Shown: positions 23,059 through 34,511 of the stretch, one piece after another
How the letters are laid out: each line of letters begins with the position of its first letter
How positions within the stretch are numbered: the first letter of the stretch is position 1
Assembly (NCBI RefSeq): GCF_000003815.2
Contig: NC_049980.1
Location: 8,047,558 to 8,111,557, forward strand
Reading direction: 5' to 3'
DNA length: 64,000 nt
From: Branchiostoma floridae
Taxonomy: Eukaryota > Chordata > Leptocardii > Amphioxiformes > Branchiostomatidae
The notes under the pieces: generated by a model
The model's input: only the letters and a program-made list of their open reading frames with translations
Told to the model about the DNA's origin: nothing
The model's database searches: none
Position numbers and translations under genes: made by a program

Positions 23059-24640
23059 GCCTGCTATTACAATACAGCACAAACAATCTAACAATGCTCA
23101 TCTCGTCACATGCGGTACGGCCATCAAGTCATTGTGGACATAGTGGAAACACAGGTGCTTCAGTATTTTCAGGACTTCACGCACCCTATGATGCACACAG
23201 AAAGATGCCATGTATAAGAAGATTTTATTAAATGCAAGAAGTTAAGCACATAATTTGAATTGCATTATTGCTTAAGCGGGAACAACGAAACTTTTGGTAA
23301 ACAAAAATCAACAAACTGAACGGCTGTCCGATAGTGAGCGTGAACGCGACATACAGTTAGAACTGGACGCCCAGAATGCTACTATTGTCAAGTCTATACA
23401 CTATATACTGCGCAAATACCAGACAAATGGAAATGTGCTTGTCCAAACTGAAAATAGTCCTATCGTAATAGCAACTAAAAGTCGGACAAGTGAAAGAACA
23501 AGTCGTCAATGAATTCATTATCGGCAAGTTAACAGTTTCAAATTATGGACCTTACAATTACAAAATCTGGGTTGTGTTCGGAATCAGTTCTTTTTTTGTT
23601 ATGAGTGCTACAAAACAGCTGTTATTACTCAAAGCCTTCATTCACACAATACAGAATTGAGTATACCTCGTCATGTCTGGCCTTGACGTCGGTGAACCCT
23701 TTTGAAAACCGGTCATTCTCAAGATGCGCCGGGGATTCTCGTGACGTCTACCGAAACTTAAAAGGTTACGCACGGTGACGTTACGCTGACGCTCATCACA
23801 TCGATCCCTTCGGGAGCCCCTGCCTCCTTCAGCTTTCAGACGTTTCAGATTCTCTTGACATCTCCCCGGCCTTACGGTGACGCTTGGTGCATCCCTTCGG
23901 CAGCTCTAGCCTCCCTGGCCCGAGGCAAGACAGTTCAGCGCACGGTGCGGTGAGGAGAAGAGACGAGTATGCGTCATTTGCCTCACCTCTGCTGCAACAA
24001 ACACAAAAGGTTCAACGGCTGTACAGCGGGAGTGGTAATGTGACATACAATACGATGGGAAACCCTTGGATGAACTAGTGAAATTTACCAACTTGTACGA
24101 AGCTAAGGCTAAGCAACCAACAAAGGCTTGCCGGTTTTCCAATACCAAGTGGGAATGTGGCATACAATTAGATTTGAACGCCTCTATTCAACAGCAATCA
24201 ACTAAAATTCTACCTACACGACTATTGCTAAGCAGAGCCAGTTATCAGTCTCACCGATGAAAACGCGGCAGTTCTCCTTGTAGATAAACTCGGAGATTCT
24301 TCTTGCATCTCCCCGGACATTGACGTGAAGAACATCACGGTGACTTTCTCCTGCTCCCTTGCCCAGCCCCTCGCTTCTCTTGCGGAGGACAGACATTCCC
24401 GCTTACGGTATACGGGCTCGTGTGAAGAATTGGGTAAGGTGTTGCTTGGTTGAATAGTCGACCGTCAATGACAAGACAATGGTCTCGGCAGGCTGACAAA
24501 GGTGTGCCCAGAGCAGGTGCAAAAAGCACCACTGGTCTGTGATTGGTCAAGCAATCAATCATCCACGGGCATCATTGGCTGATGCATAGCGACTGGCGAT
24601 TGGTCCGTGAAGAGTCATTGACATACAAACATCAATACAC
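23059..24640. other. Unassigned stretch with diverged internal repeats
   Basis: No convincing gene. Segments at about 23349-23372 and 24160-24182 (GACATACAGTTAGAACTGGA against GGCATACAATTAGATTTGAA) are diverged copies. CTCCCCGG and CCCTTCGG segments recur near 23800-23900 and 24310-24370. The origin is unknown. Confidence 0.35.
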
Positions 24641-24814
24641 AAGATATTAAAAACAATGCTGAAGTAAACATAGTTTAATGTGGGAACAGTGCACTCCTGC
24701 AATGCAGAGAGATCTTTTTTGAATTTGATAAAAAATTAAATTTGATTTAATCTTGGAATAACGTTATACAACTTAAGTTTGTCGATGTAGGTTAGACATC
24801 CAGGTAATAAGATA

Positions 24815-25391
24815 CGCCAAAAAGTAGTTACTCAAGCAACTGGATATGGTTTTGAAACGTTTGTTTGTTTGTTTATTTATTCGCACACAAGTATTACATT
24901 AAAACACAAAACGAAAACAATGGATAAAACAGGTGCAGGAGGAGGGAAAAAGCTTGTGAAGCTTATACTTAACCCTCCTCCTTTAAACTAAACAAAATTG
25001 ATTATGATAGATAATAATAAAGTAAAGTAATACATAGAATAATAATAATACAATAAGGATAAACAAGTAATTAATGGTATGAATTAACAATGAATGATAA
25101 AGTAACGTAATATGTAGAAAATGATAATGATGCAATAAGGATAACCAAGTAATTAATGGTTTGACTTAACAATAAATAATAAATCAGCATAATACTTAGA
25201 AAATGATAATAGTGCAATAAGGATAATCAAATAATGGAATGAATTAAGATAATATGATTAAAAAGAAAAAAAAATGTGGCTACTACAGGGGGCTCGGATG
25301 GATTAACAGATGGATTTTCAGATTACGTTTAAAAGCCATTCAAAACCATATCAAAACCATATCCAGTTGCTTGAGTAACTACTTTTTGGCG
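24815..25391. mobile_element. 577-bp TIR element flanked by TA, with minisatellite
   Basis: Inverted repeats of about 40 bp at 24815-24855 and 25351-25391, outer part CGCCAAAAAGTAGTTACTC, are flanked by TA on both sides as in Tc1/mariner insertions. The interior begins with a GTTTGTTTGTTTATTTATT LINE-tail-like segment and then an AT-rich minisatellite. There is no transposase. A solo end is at 4054-4140. Confidence 0.7.
25010..25255. repeat. AT-rich minisatellite, about 3 units of about 80 bp
   Basis: Each unit contains GCAATAAGGATAA or ACAATAAGGATAA, AAGTAATTAATGG and GATAATAATAAAG-like text. Unit boundaries are approximate. It lies inside the TIR element at 24815-25391. Confidence 0.55.
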
Positions 25392-26579
25392 TAACTTAAG
25401 TTTGATTTGTTGAATTAATGATTGTATATTTAAGAGCATGTCATTAACAGATAAGCAAAGAGTTGTTCCATAATTGCGAGTAATGTACAAATGTACATTT
25501 CATAACTTTGCAAGTTGTGAACTAACTGGCATTTGCACAGTCTAATATTATGACCACCCAACACCAAGTGTGCTATTTTGACCATATGTTGCTCTCCCTG
25601 CTGGTTGGGATCGGTATTGCATTATGCTGCACAAGTTTTGGCCACAATTTACCCCTGAATATATACCATCTTTTGGTGATATATACCACCTTTGGGTATG
25701 TGTGAACAATGGACAGGGTGGAAGGCTGATGTCCACAGGAACTCTGCTATTCCTTACATGATTGAACTGTTGAACAAATGCGAATAAACACTGTTATGTA
25801 GAATATATCTATATATCTGAATGTATCGTTAACACTTGTAAGGATGACGACCTTTGTACCATATGTATGTAAATATTTATGTCAATATTATATCGTCCGT
25901 TCAGATTTCTAGCCTATTTAATGCATTCAGAATTTTAAATTTTAGATGTTATGTAAGCAGGGTTTTAACTATTCATTTTTAACCACACAACGTTCTAAGT
26001 TTTTAAGCAAGTCTCCAGTAACGTGTGTATCCGTATGTAAATGCCATCATAATTCCGACTTGATGTTTCAAGTCTGCGAAGTGGTATAATGAATAAAGAT
26101 TTCAAAGACATGGGCAGTGCTAATGGTGAAAAACACTGAAAGACAACCTTGTATGTTTTACTAGTAACCTGCCAAGCCAGCAATGTAGTTGTTATATCCT
26201 GTTGTGAACTTGAGTTGGTCACCCGAGATGCCTCGATGGATCCAGTTACAAGAGTTACTGACCTCTGGGAGTATCTGGTTCAAGTGGAGAAAAAAAGAGA
26301 ATAAATGGTGAGAAGGTGTTGTAATGTAAGGAATCCTATGTCAACACCATTGATGCAGTAAGGTCAAAGTCAGTGCCAAGTCCCGCGTCTTACAACAATC
26401 AACCGTTTCTTATCATTTGTATGGATCAATCCTCAACTGTTGCTTGTGGTACCAATAATGCTCTATCATCAAGGATTTTACTTTATTGGCAACAGTTGTC
26501 AAAAGTTGCCAGCTTGCCAGATATCTGATAACCATTGAGGCATTGAATTGACCAGTCCGGGGAAAGAAGCACAAATAAG

Positions 26580-27520
26580 TTGATCCACGTATTGGGTATT
26601 GAATACGTCACCGCTCAGGATTGTGAACGATAACATTGTGTACTAGACTGGAGGCAAGAATACTACACGCGAAGACCATAGGTGAGATTTTTTTTGTCAT
26701 TTTCGCTCTAGTCTGAGGCATATGTGAAACATCATTGACAAGCCGTTGAGACAATTGCATTTTCTTCGTAAATGAGTAATCATAGAACTGCTACAAAATC
26801 GGGAAAGCTTGGGGAAAAGAAGCTGAAAAGCAAGGCATGTAACTAGATAGCAAAAATTTACATGTACCTGACTCGACAGTTGCTTGGTTTGCAGCACCGC
26901 AGTTAAACGTGAAAAAAGTTCTCGACCTCACTCGGGTACAACCGAGGGCACATACTAGTATAATCAAATTTTGGGGCATATTTACTAAGGATGAGGCCTT
27001 TCATAAAAACATGAATATCCAACAAAGCTCAAACTAAGCATTGTGCTAATAGCTTTGGAGGCAAGGGCGACCGTTTTTGAAAATCAGTACAGCGAGAAAA
27101 ACACGCCCGTCGGTTAAGGAAGAGTAGATTACTACAAAATACGTCTCTACACATAAAAATAGGTTTAACTCTCCCTACAAAAGACAAAGTGCACGTGTCA
27201 AAAAAATGAGGACAAAATTAAACGAACTGCTTAAAAAAAGGCCGGTAAATATAACGTTAGTTACATGAGTGGTTTCGTTATCTATTGGTACGATGTAACT
27301 AAGCCCCCTGGCCTGAAGCATAAGGATTCGTGCATTTTCAGGAGGTTATTTATACCTGTCACGACACAACAAATACATTTTGTGGAAGACGTTAGCCTTC
27401 GCACCCACAAATTGTCACATCACCTGGTTTCTAAAAGAAATTACCATTTGGCAATGGTCAACTTACAGAAAATGGGAAAAATACTACGTAAATGTCTTTT
27501 TGTTCTATAACAAAAACTCC
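26580..27520 (+). repeat. Duplicated upstream unit of sulfotransferase copy D
   Basis: A partial unit matching 1955-2850 of unit A. It has GAATACGTCACCGCTCAGG near 26608, the 5' non-coding exon with donor ATAG|GTGAG at 26691/26692, GGGAAAGCTTGGGG, GGATGAGGCC and the ATTACC/GGTCAAC segment. It lacks the MITE-containing left part present in units A and C. Confidence 0.7.
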
Positions 27521-27842
27521 GTATGTGCTTAGCCTCTATAGCAGGCTCTCTATGGCCTTTTTTGGCACTTTTGCTGGCCATTTCTTTTTGTACTGGGTCG
27601 CTGATTGCTGGCCTCTCTGATAGCCGGCCATTTTAAAATGGCAGATTACAGAAAAAACACAGATTAACTGCAGCAGCTGTAGTCTCTTGTGCTGCAAAAC
27701 ATTATTGCATTGACATACCAGAAAAGTTTACACATCAAAATCTTTCCACCGATCACACTTGCGGGCTATGATGTGGACAAGAATTCTTATATCAATGATC
27801 TAACGAGTGTTTACTTGATCTAGGATCATCAGAGTTGCAAAC
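27520..27842. other. End of 5' UTR intron of copy D
   Basis: Contains the short repeat shared with the intron of copy A (27530-27620), TTAACTGCAGCAGCTGTA (also near 3720), and the acceptor CTAG at 27823 just before the start codon. Confidence 0.5.
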
Positions 27843-29750
27843 ATGGTGACACACATCGCGAGCTCGAGAATGGCGACGGCGTTTTTGGGCTGCACATTCT
27901 TGGGTTTCATTGTCTACGTTGGGCTCGGCTTCACTTTCATAAGCATGTATGAGAGCAGCATGCCGAGTACTAACTGGGCGCCACCTCACAACATTCCCAG
28001 CAGGTACTGTAACTTACAACCCATGAAGTTTGTAGCTCAATTGAAGGCAAGGTTCTTAAATACAAGCGGTCCCAAACGTGACTGTGTCTGTATCCCCCCT
28101 CGTCTCCGTTCAGGACTAGTGTGTATACCCGTCGTCTCAGTTCAAGACCAGTGTGTATCCCCCTCGTCTCCGTTCAAGACGTGTGTTTGAAATATTCTGA
28201 TCTAGGTTGAGTGTATTAAAAAAAAACTAAGTCATGGTGTGTTATATAAGGCTTAAGTCACATTTCCAAACCGGGGCCCGGCGGGGATGCTTAAAGAAAC
28301 AAAAAATTGAAATACGTACCTGGATACATACACAAATTATGCCCATGAATCTTATGTTACATTTCGTGTACTTTGATGTCTTTTATATCATACGTTTCCC
28401 TCCCGAAAGCTGCACAGCCGGGCCCCGGTTTGCAAATATGACCTACGCCTTACACGTATCAATAATAACCAAGCAAAGAAGATAAGATGATGACGTTTCA
28501 CAAACGCATCAGAAAGTATTATTAGTAAACAATTTCCTTCAAAATTTATCATTAGGAAATTTTCCGGAACACGAGGTGAAGAAATCTGTGACGTCAAGCG
28601 AAACTTCACCTTCGTGAAGGTACACAAAGCGGGAGGAACAACAGCAACCTGCATCTTCCAACGCTTCGGCTACGAACACAACCTGACCTTCGTTCTGCCG
28701 ATGAATATCAAGAGTGACGTCGGCTGGCCCAACTTCTTAAAAAAAGAAGACTTCATTCCTTCGGCGGATGGCACATTTAACGTACTAGTTGATCACACTG
28801 TCTATCATAGGAAGTTGTTAGATCATATCATGCCTCCCGATACTGTCTACATCGCTATACTTAGACATCCGCTAGCTCAACTCAGATCTGTTTTCAACTG
28901 GTATAGCCTTGCCAAAAAGTTCACTGGGTTGAAAGGGGAAGATCCTGTTGCTTCGTTCCTGAAGGATCCCGAAAAGTACCAAATTCCTTACGTTACCCGG
29001 TCAAAAGCACCTCTCATCCTTTCCAAGAATTTCATGGCGTACGATCTTGGATTCCCTCTGGGACTTTTTGATGACCGATCCTCTGTCAATGAGTTTGTTC
29101 AAAAGATAGCTAGAGAAATTGATTTGGTTCTTATTTTAGAGCACTTTAGCGAATCGCTGGTATTGTTGAGGCGGATGATGTGTTGGAAACTGAAAGACAT
29201 TCTGTATAACGTCAATCCCAAAAATCTGCGAAACTATACAAAATCGACAACAGAAAATGCAAGTTTAGTTGAGGCTCATCGTCGCTGGAGCAATGTGGAT
29301 TATCTTTTGTATGATTATTTCAATACGACACTTTGGCAGAAAATTCAAGACGAGGACAACGATTTTCACCAAGAGGTGCGCCATTTTGAAAACGTACTGC
29401 AGTCAATGACGACATACTGTACCAAGGCAATCCTGGCTAGGGCAGCAAACAAGACGGTACCAAATGTGACGCCAGTTTTTACGTGGGAAGTTAACAATAC
29501 AGCGGGAAGGCAGACAATTCCGAGAACAGCTTGGCACGATCAGTTTGACATAGATCCGCACTTGTGCCTAAAGCTGAAAATGGAATGGCAGGACTGGGAG
29601 TTCGTTTTGAAAAAGAAACATGTGCACAAGCCGATGGTGAAAAATGGTACAGATATAGTCAGAAGCACCATACAGTACACACGTCTCAAAATTCTGGATC
29701 AAACCCTACTGTCAAATGTCTTCAACATAACTTATGAACAGGACGTGTAA
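27843..29750 (+). CDS. GAL3ST-like sulfotransferase, copy D (two coding exons)
   Basis: Exons 27843-28003 and 28556-29750 give about 451 residues. The anchor in exon 1 is more diverged than between B and C (for example YVGLGFTF). The catalytic exon keeps FVKVHKAGGTT and ILRHPLAQLRSVFNWY. Relative to B and C it lacks about 13 residues after CTKAIL, removing the basic EVQKRLVTRR segment in frame. The C terminus ends in EQDV like the others. The intron carries a MITE (28247-28452) that is absent from the paralogues. Role as in copy B; acceptor unknown. The frame is intact and the splice sites are conserved, so the gene is probably functional. Confidence 0.87.
28247..28452 (+). mobile_element. 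GGGCCC-palindrome MITE, copy 3
   Basis: The left end is TAAGGCTTAAGTCACATTTC with an ACCGGGGCCCGG core. The right end is the mirror (CCGGGCCCCGG, then ACCTACGCCTTA). It sits in the intron of copy D only. The best-preserved copy in the window. Confidence 0.75.
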
Positions 29751-31127
29751 TGACAAAAGGCAGCGTTTTAATTAAAAGTTAGATATTCTTAGTGATTGTG
29801 TTAGTTTCTGTAAGCTATATGGATGTCATCTTCTGGGAAGCCCAAAAACTGATGCGAGCGTACAAAGATTATTGCCATGGCGACGGTTTTATTGTTTATA
29901 AGTATGAATGATTGTTTTTGTTGGTGTGCTTTACTATTTGTGTTCTACCCATTCGTCTGGCTGTATGTATATGCATTTTACGCGATCAATGTTTGTAGGG
30001 CATTGCTGCCGACAAAAAAGGAGGTTTGACTTTCTTGTGGGTGAGGAGTGACCTATTGTAAATGTTTCTCATTGATTACACAAATGAGGCCCTCATTTGT
30101 ATAAATCATATATTCTCTATCTAAATAACAATATGCTCATATATGAATACAAAAGTCTTAGCAAGGAGCATTTCTACTAAACTCCAGTTTGCAGTTTTGC
30201 AGATTACCATTATAATGCCAAATGTCGCAAGAATGAAATTCTCATCCTTTGACATTATGCTATTATAACACTTTCTCATGAATTACGCAAACTGGGTAAC
30301 AATTTGTACGATGGTGTCTGTCGATATTTATCTACATTTCAGTTACATATGTCATGTTTGAGTGTCCTACTATGAAATGATGTGGATTAATAAACTGTCC
30401 TTATTGATTATGCAAATTAGCCCCTGATTTGTATTAACAGTCCTTGAGTACAGAAGGCATATACGAAGCTATCTACATTCCAAATATCATGACGATCCGT
30501 CAATCCTTTCTCGAGTAATTTCCCCCTCCAAAGAAAAGATACAAGTGCGCACGCGCGGACTAATTTACACAGAATTCGGTGAATCTTTGCCAATCGAACA
30601 TATGCTACACAGTTAGGCTAATATTTTTGTCTATTTCTGCTACATATGTCATATTTTGGAGTATCCTGTTATGAAATACAGTGGATTGTCCTCATTACTT
30701 TATACAAACGCCCCTGCAGTTCCATAAAGCTGCTACAGGTCCAGCTACCTACCACAAAAAAATTGCATATTTAGGTGAAAAAAACCGTTCTGCTGCATGC
30801 ATTACAAGGTCATACACCATGGGGGACCAAATTCGACCTTGACAAACTGAGTTGGAGAAAATTTTATTTCCCTTTATTACTTATTTCTCATTGTGCAGTT
30901 CTTAAGATAATCAATTAATTGAACTTTGTTCTAAAATATTGCAATACACTTTCGCTTATATTCGACTTAAGCTTCCAATTGCAACATTAACCGTTAGATG
31001 TCATGTATGGCTAGGCGTGTTTTTTCTCTTACAACTGTTTATTCAATATCGATTTTTGTGTACAAGGTGCACAATGTCTTACTCCATTGGGTTTCAATCT
31101 CAAAGTCACGAGAATATGCCAGCAAAT
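29751..31127. repeat. 3' UTR and duplicated 3' flank of copy D
   Basis: Collinear with 9556-10440 (copy B), and its distal half with 5352-6050 (copy A). No reading frame is supported. Confidence 0.75.
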
Positions 31128-31799
31128 TCATAACATCTCTATTTGCCCATAGCTTATTTTAGACGAAGAAATTTCATCTCTCGTATCCATGTACTTTGCT
31201 TCCTTTCTGGGACAAGGCGGCCACTCTTGTACCAGAATAGCCGCAATATACATGTGCACGAAAAATAGGATTAATTGAGAACAAAAGACTTAGTCACTCC
31301 TATACAGAATATAGTAACGAAAATCTACTCTTGCACAAAAAAGTGCGTTTAGAAGAAAAACAGTTACAAGAATATCTAGGTACTAAGATATATGCAATAT
31401 TAAACGAGTTAAAAAAACAAACCAACGTAACTTGCTCTGGGTAGAATTATTACACTTCATATACACAAATAACTTCTTATAACTTAATAGATATTGATTA
31501 GAAACTATCATTTCTACGGAGATAAAAGTTTACAACTGACTTAAATTACTAACAGCTATTTTCATACATGTATAGAACACGATCTAAAAACCATGACTTG
31601 CTAGTAATTACAAAATATGTGAGAAAGAATTTTGCTCTCAAAGCCTGTATTCATGTCTTTTGCCTTTATTTTGGGACAAGGTGGCCAGTCTTGAACCAGA
31701 ATACAGGCAAAATACACTAATGAAAAGGCTTAGTAAGAACAAAGGACTTTCAGTCAGAGTATCTTGAAAAGAACGAGCGCAAAACAAACATTTTATTGT

Positions 31800-32190
31800 C
31801 AGACACCTCGTCACGGATGCAAATATCAACAGTTCGACTATTCTACTGCACAGAATGCCAACATCTAGCAAACATAAGTGGCGAGAATCCCTGTAAGTAC
31901 AGGACAACTCAAAAACCCCACTTATTCCCAACATGCGAGACCCCATGCAAAAGAAAAAGATAAGAAGTATAACTATTCTGCTGCATAGAAGTCCACCGTG
32001 GACAACGTCAATACACTGGTGAAAAACCTACATATGCGAGGAGAGTGTGGATACAGAACTTCAAATTAACTTATACAACGTACAAGAGTAAACATTGGAG
32101 AAAAACTTACAGGTGCGACCATTCTGCTGTACAGACATATAATTTTGACAAGCATAACACTTGTGAAAGGCCCTACATGTGTGGGGAAGT
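31800..32190 (+). pseudogene. C2H2 zinc-finger pseudogene fragment, D-side copy
   Basis: A TGEKP linker is readable at 32015-32029, followed after an indel by YICEE and CGYRT. At about 32113-32180 the frame reads CDHSAVQTYNFDKH then NTCERPYMCG. The frame is broken at several points. It is paralogous to 20420-20790. Confidence 0.65.
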
Positions 32191-32644
32191 CTGCTGAAAA
32201 ATTTTTTGCTAAGATACAAGAATCACAAGTGGAAAATATAATCACAAGGAGGAAGGCAAATTCATTTCAATTATACAGTACATGTACAAACAGGTAACTG
32301 AGGAACGTTTAAAAAAGAATCTTTACCAAGGAAGATGGCTAAGACTATGGCTAACACTCAGTACATGTAAGTAACACAATATACATGTCTGTAAAGCTGT
32401 ACACTTTGCGTTAATGAGATTATTAACAATAACTCTTTCTACAACGTAGACATAGAATGATTAGCTGCCATTAAAATTTTTCATTTTTTCTCATCAAGAA
32501 ATTCTGCTGGTGGTAGCAAGATAGGAAGTTAATGATTTGTGACGTTAGATTTTGAGCTTTTAAAAACCGAATGTACAATTCCATCTGTCTATCTGCGACA
32601 TCTGGGAGAATCGCAATTTTTTGGTTAGTGACAAGGCGTTGAGC

Positions 32645-33270
32645 ACGTTTTGTTGACATCCTGAATAATGTTACTGGTGGTTGATTAGAACATCTTGAGA
32701 GCAGTGGCTACTTCTGCACACAGCGCTTCAGCCAGTTTCTGCAGCATACAGGCCCGATGTATGGATGGTTCGGTTTCTGTGACTATGCCGATGGTCGGGA
32801 TTGGATCCGGAGTTACTGCAAAGTTCAGTCCTTTAGAGAACAGGGACTTCTCTAGTCATGTTAGTTCGTAACAACTCAGGCTCTTCAATCACATGTCTTC
32901 CTTTCTGTCCCTGTGTCGTCGTCTTGGTTCGGGACCCAAGATGACGACACTGCGAGGGCAGCTTGCGTAATGGTCCAGGTTCCCGACCCATAGACCATCG
33001 CACAAGGCAGAAAAGACGGCGGTAGAACAACCCAAGCAGCCATAAACTAACAAAACCAGAAAAGTCCCTGCTTTCCAGAGGACGGAACCTCACAGTAACT
33101 CCGAACACAACCCCGGCCATCAACACAATCACAGAAACCTTACCAGCCACACATCGGACCTGCATGCCACGGAAACCGACAAAAGCACTGCCTGCAAAAG
33201 AAGCCACCACTCACAAAACGCCCCAACCCACCACCACCAACATCACTCAAGATGTCAACAAAACACACTC
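32645..33270. mobile_element. Foldback element, D-side copy
   Basis: Same long imperfect palindrome as 21205-21850. Left-arm text AACAGGGACTTCTCTAG (about 32840) is mirrored by AAAAGTCCCTG (about 33059). The centre is near 32915-32945 (GTCGTCGTCTTGG and CCCAAGATGACGAC). Confidence 0.6.
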
Positions 33271-33543
33271 AAGCACCTTCCCACAGGCCAAGAGATTGCA
33301 AGTATCCCTGCCAACATTACCTCAGGCAAACACATGGAATCGCACGTTCAGTTAAAGATATAGATATATGAAAATCACAAATAATTAACTTTCCATCATG
33401 CCAAAGACAAGTCAGTGCCAGCTTATGTCTGCAATATGTTTTCCGCTCTACATCTCAGTCTCGATGACACAAATTGCACATTGACAAAGTTACAATACAA
33501 GATAAAGAAAAACTGTCCAGGTAGATGACGCATACACGGGTCT

Positions 33544-33730
33544 ACCGAAAGTGCGAAAAGGAACGAAAAGGAACGAAAAGGAACGAAAAGAAACAAACAT
33601 TCCTTTTCGTTCCTTTTCGCACTTTCGGTACTTTCCTTTTCGTTCCTTTTCGCACTTTCGGCACTTTCCTTTTCGTTCCTTTTCGCTTTTTTGCTACCGA
33701 AAGTGCGAAAAGGAACGAATAGGAACGAAG
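33544..33730. repeat. Palindromic GGAACGAAAA array
   Basis: Direct blocks of CCGAAAGTGCGAAAAGGAAC with repeated GAAAAGGAAC are followed by two inverted blocks (GTTCCTTTTCGCACTTTCGG) and a final direct block. It can form nested hairpins or a cruciform. It interrupts the duplicated block downstream of copy D. Confidence 0.8.
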
Positions 33731-33739
33731 TATGAAGCA

Positions 33740-34511
33740 AACTAAAATAAAATCAATGAGAATATAAGGAACCGGTACTGTGGGCGTTAGAAGCCTATGA
33801 AACGTGTTTTATTTTACTCAGAATTTGGCAATATCAAATTTTTACGGGGCTGTTTTAGGCTGTTGTGTTTGTGTGGCTAAATTATTCTCTGAAGATCAGC
33901 GAAATACAAGGAAACATAACTGAGATAAGAAAGTAAGGACTAAAATTCAGTTACTGGTGGGTGATGGATAAATATCGATTAATATACATTTTCAGAATTG
34001 GGCAAGATTGTAGGAATGTTGTATTTGGGTGGCTTCTGTTCTCCCAAGGAGGTTATCTGAATATAACCTCCTTGGTTCTCCCAAGATGGGAGCGCCGCAT
34101 GCAAATGACCTGCGATTGCAATTGTTTACGTCTAATAGAAGTCTGGTCAGGAAGGATATGCTAATAAACTGCTGCCCCACGAGCATGACAGCTCCCTTCA
34201 ACAGAGCCCACAGCAAGGTTTTCTGGAGACTGGAGACATATCTTCTTGCTCGTTCACGACAAAAGAAAAGCTGTGAAAGGATAGACATGTATACATTGTA
34301 CCAAGGAGTTTCCTTCACGTTGTACCATGAGTATTAATCATTTTGCGGGAAGAAAGGGCCAACGTGAGGAATTTGTGCAAAGGATATTGGGAAACTACGG
34401 AGAGATCTGGCGGGCGACTCACGTCTCCCGTGCAGGTTCGGCAGAAAAAGTCTTTGGAACCAGGCATCAAATTTAAGTCAACGCGGTGTCCCGATTGCCC
34501 GGGCCACTTAT
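33740..34511. other. Intergenic stretch with a perfect hairpin
   Basis: No gene is seen. At 34045-34076 CCAAGGAGGTTAT and ATAACCTCCTTGG form a perfect inverted repeat around a six-base loop. AACCTCCTTGG-type motifs recur at about 3127, 19230 and 60735. Confidence 0.45.

Larger units (their letters stand above)
24640..26565. repeat. Copy of TUBGCP4 intron 7 sequence (compare 48995-50062)
   Basis: Collinear with the kilobase directly upstream of the intronless gene at 50066. Shared text includes AAACATCAATACACAAGAT, TTTAATGTGGGAACA, GACCACCCAACACCAAGT, CTGCTGGTTGGG, GATGGATCCAGTTACA and GGCATTGAATTGACCAGTCC. The copy stops a few bases short of the start codon of that gene. It has since received the TIR element at 24815-25391. 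Its right end abuts a sulfotransferase unit. Confidence 0.75.
31128..33510 (+). repeat. Large duplicated block downstream of copy D
   Basis: Partner of 19815-22110, with zinc-finger pseudogene and foldback element in the same order. It ends at about 33535, where a GGAACG-type palindromic array begins. Confidence 0.7.

Noticed and set aside
28388-28654. - strand frames opposite the start of the sulfotransferase exon 2 (also at 8148-8420 and 17159-17452)
   Set aside because: They are antisense shadows conserved only because the coding exon is conserved.
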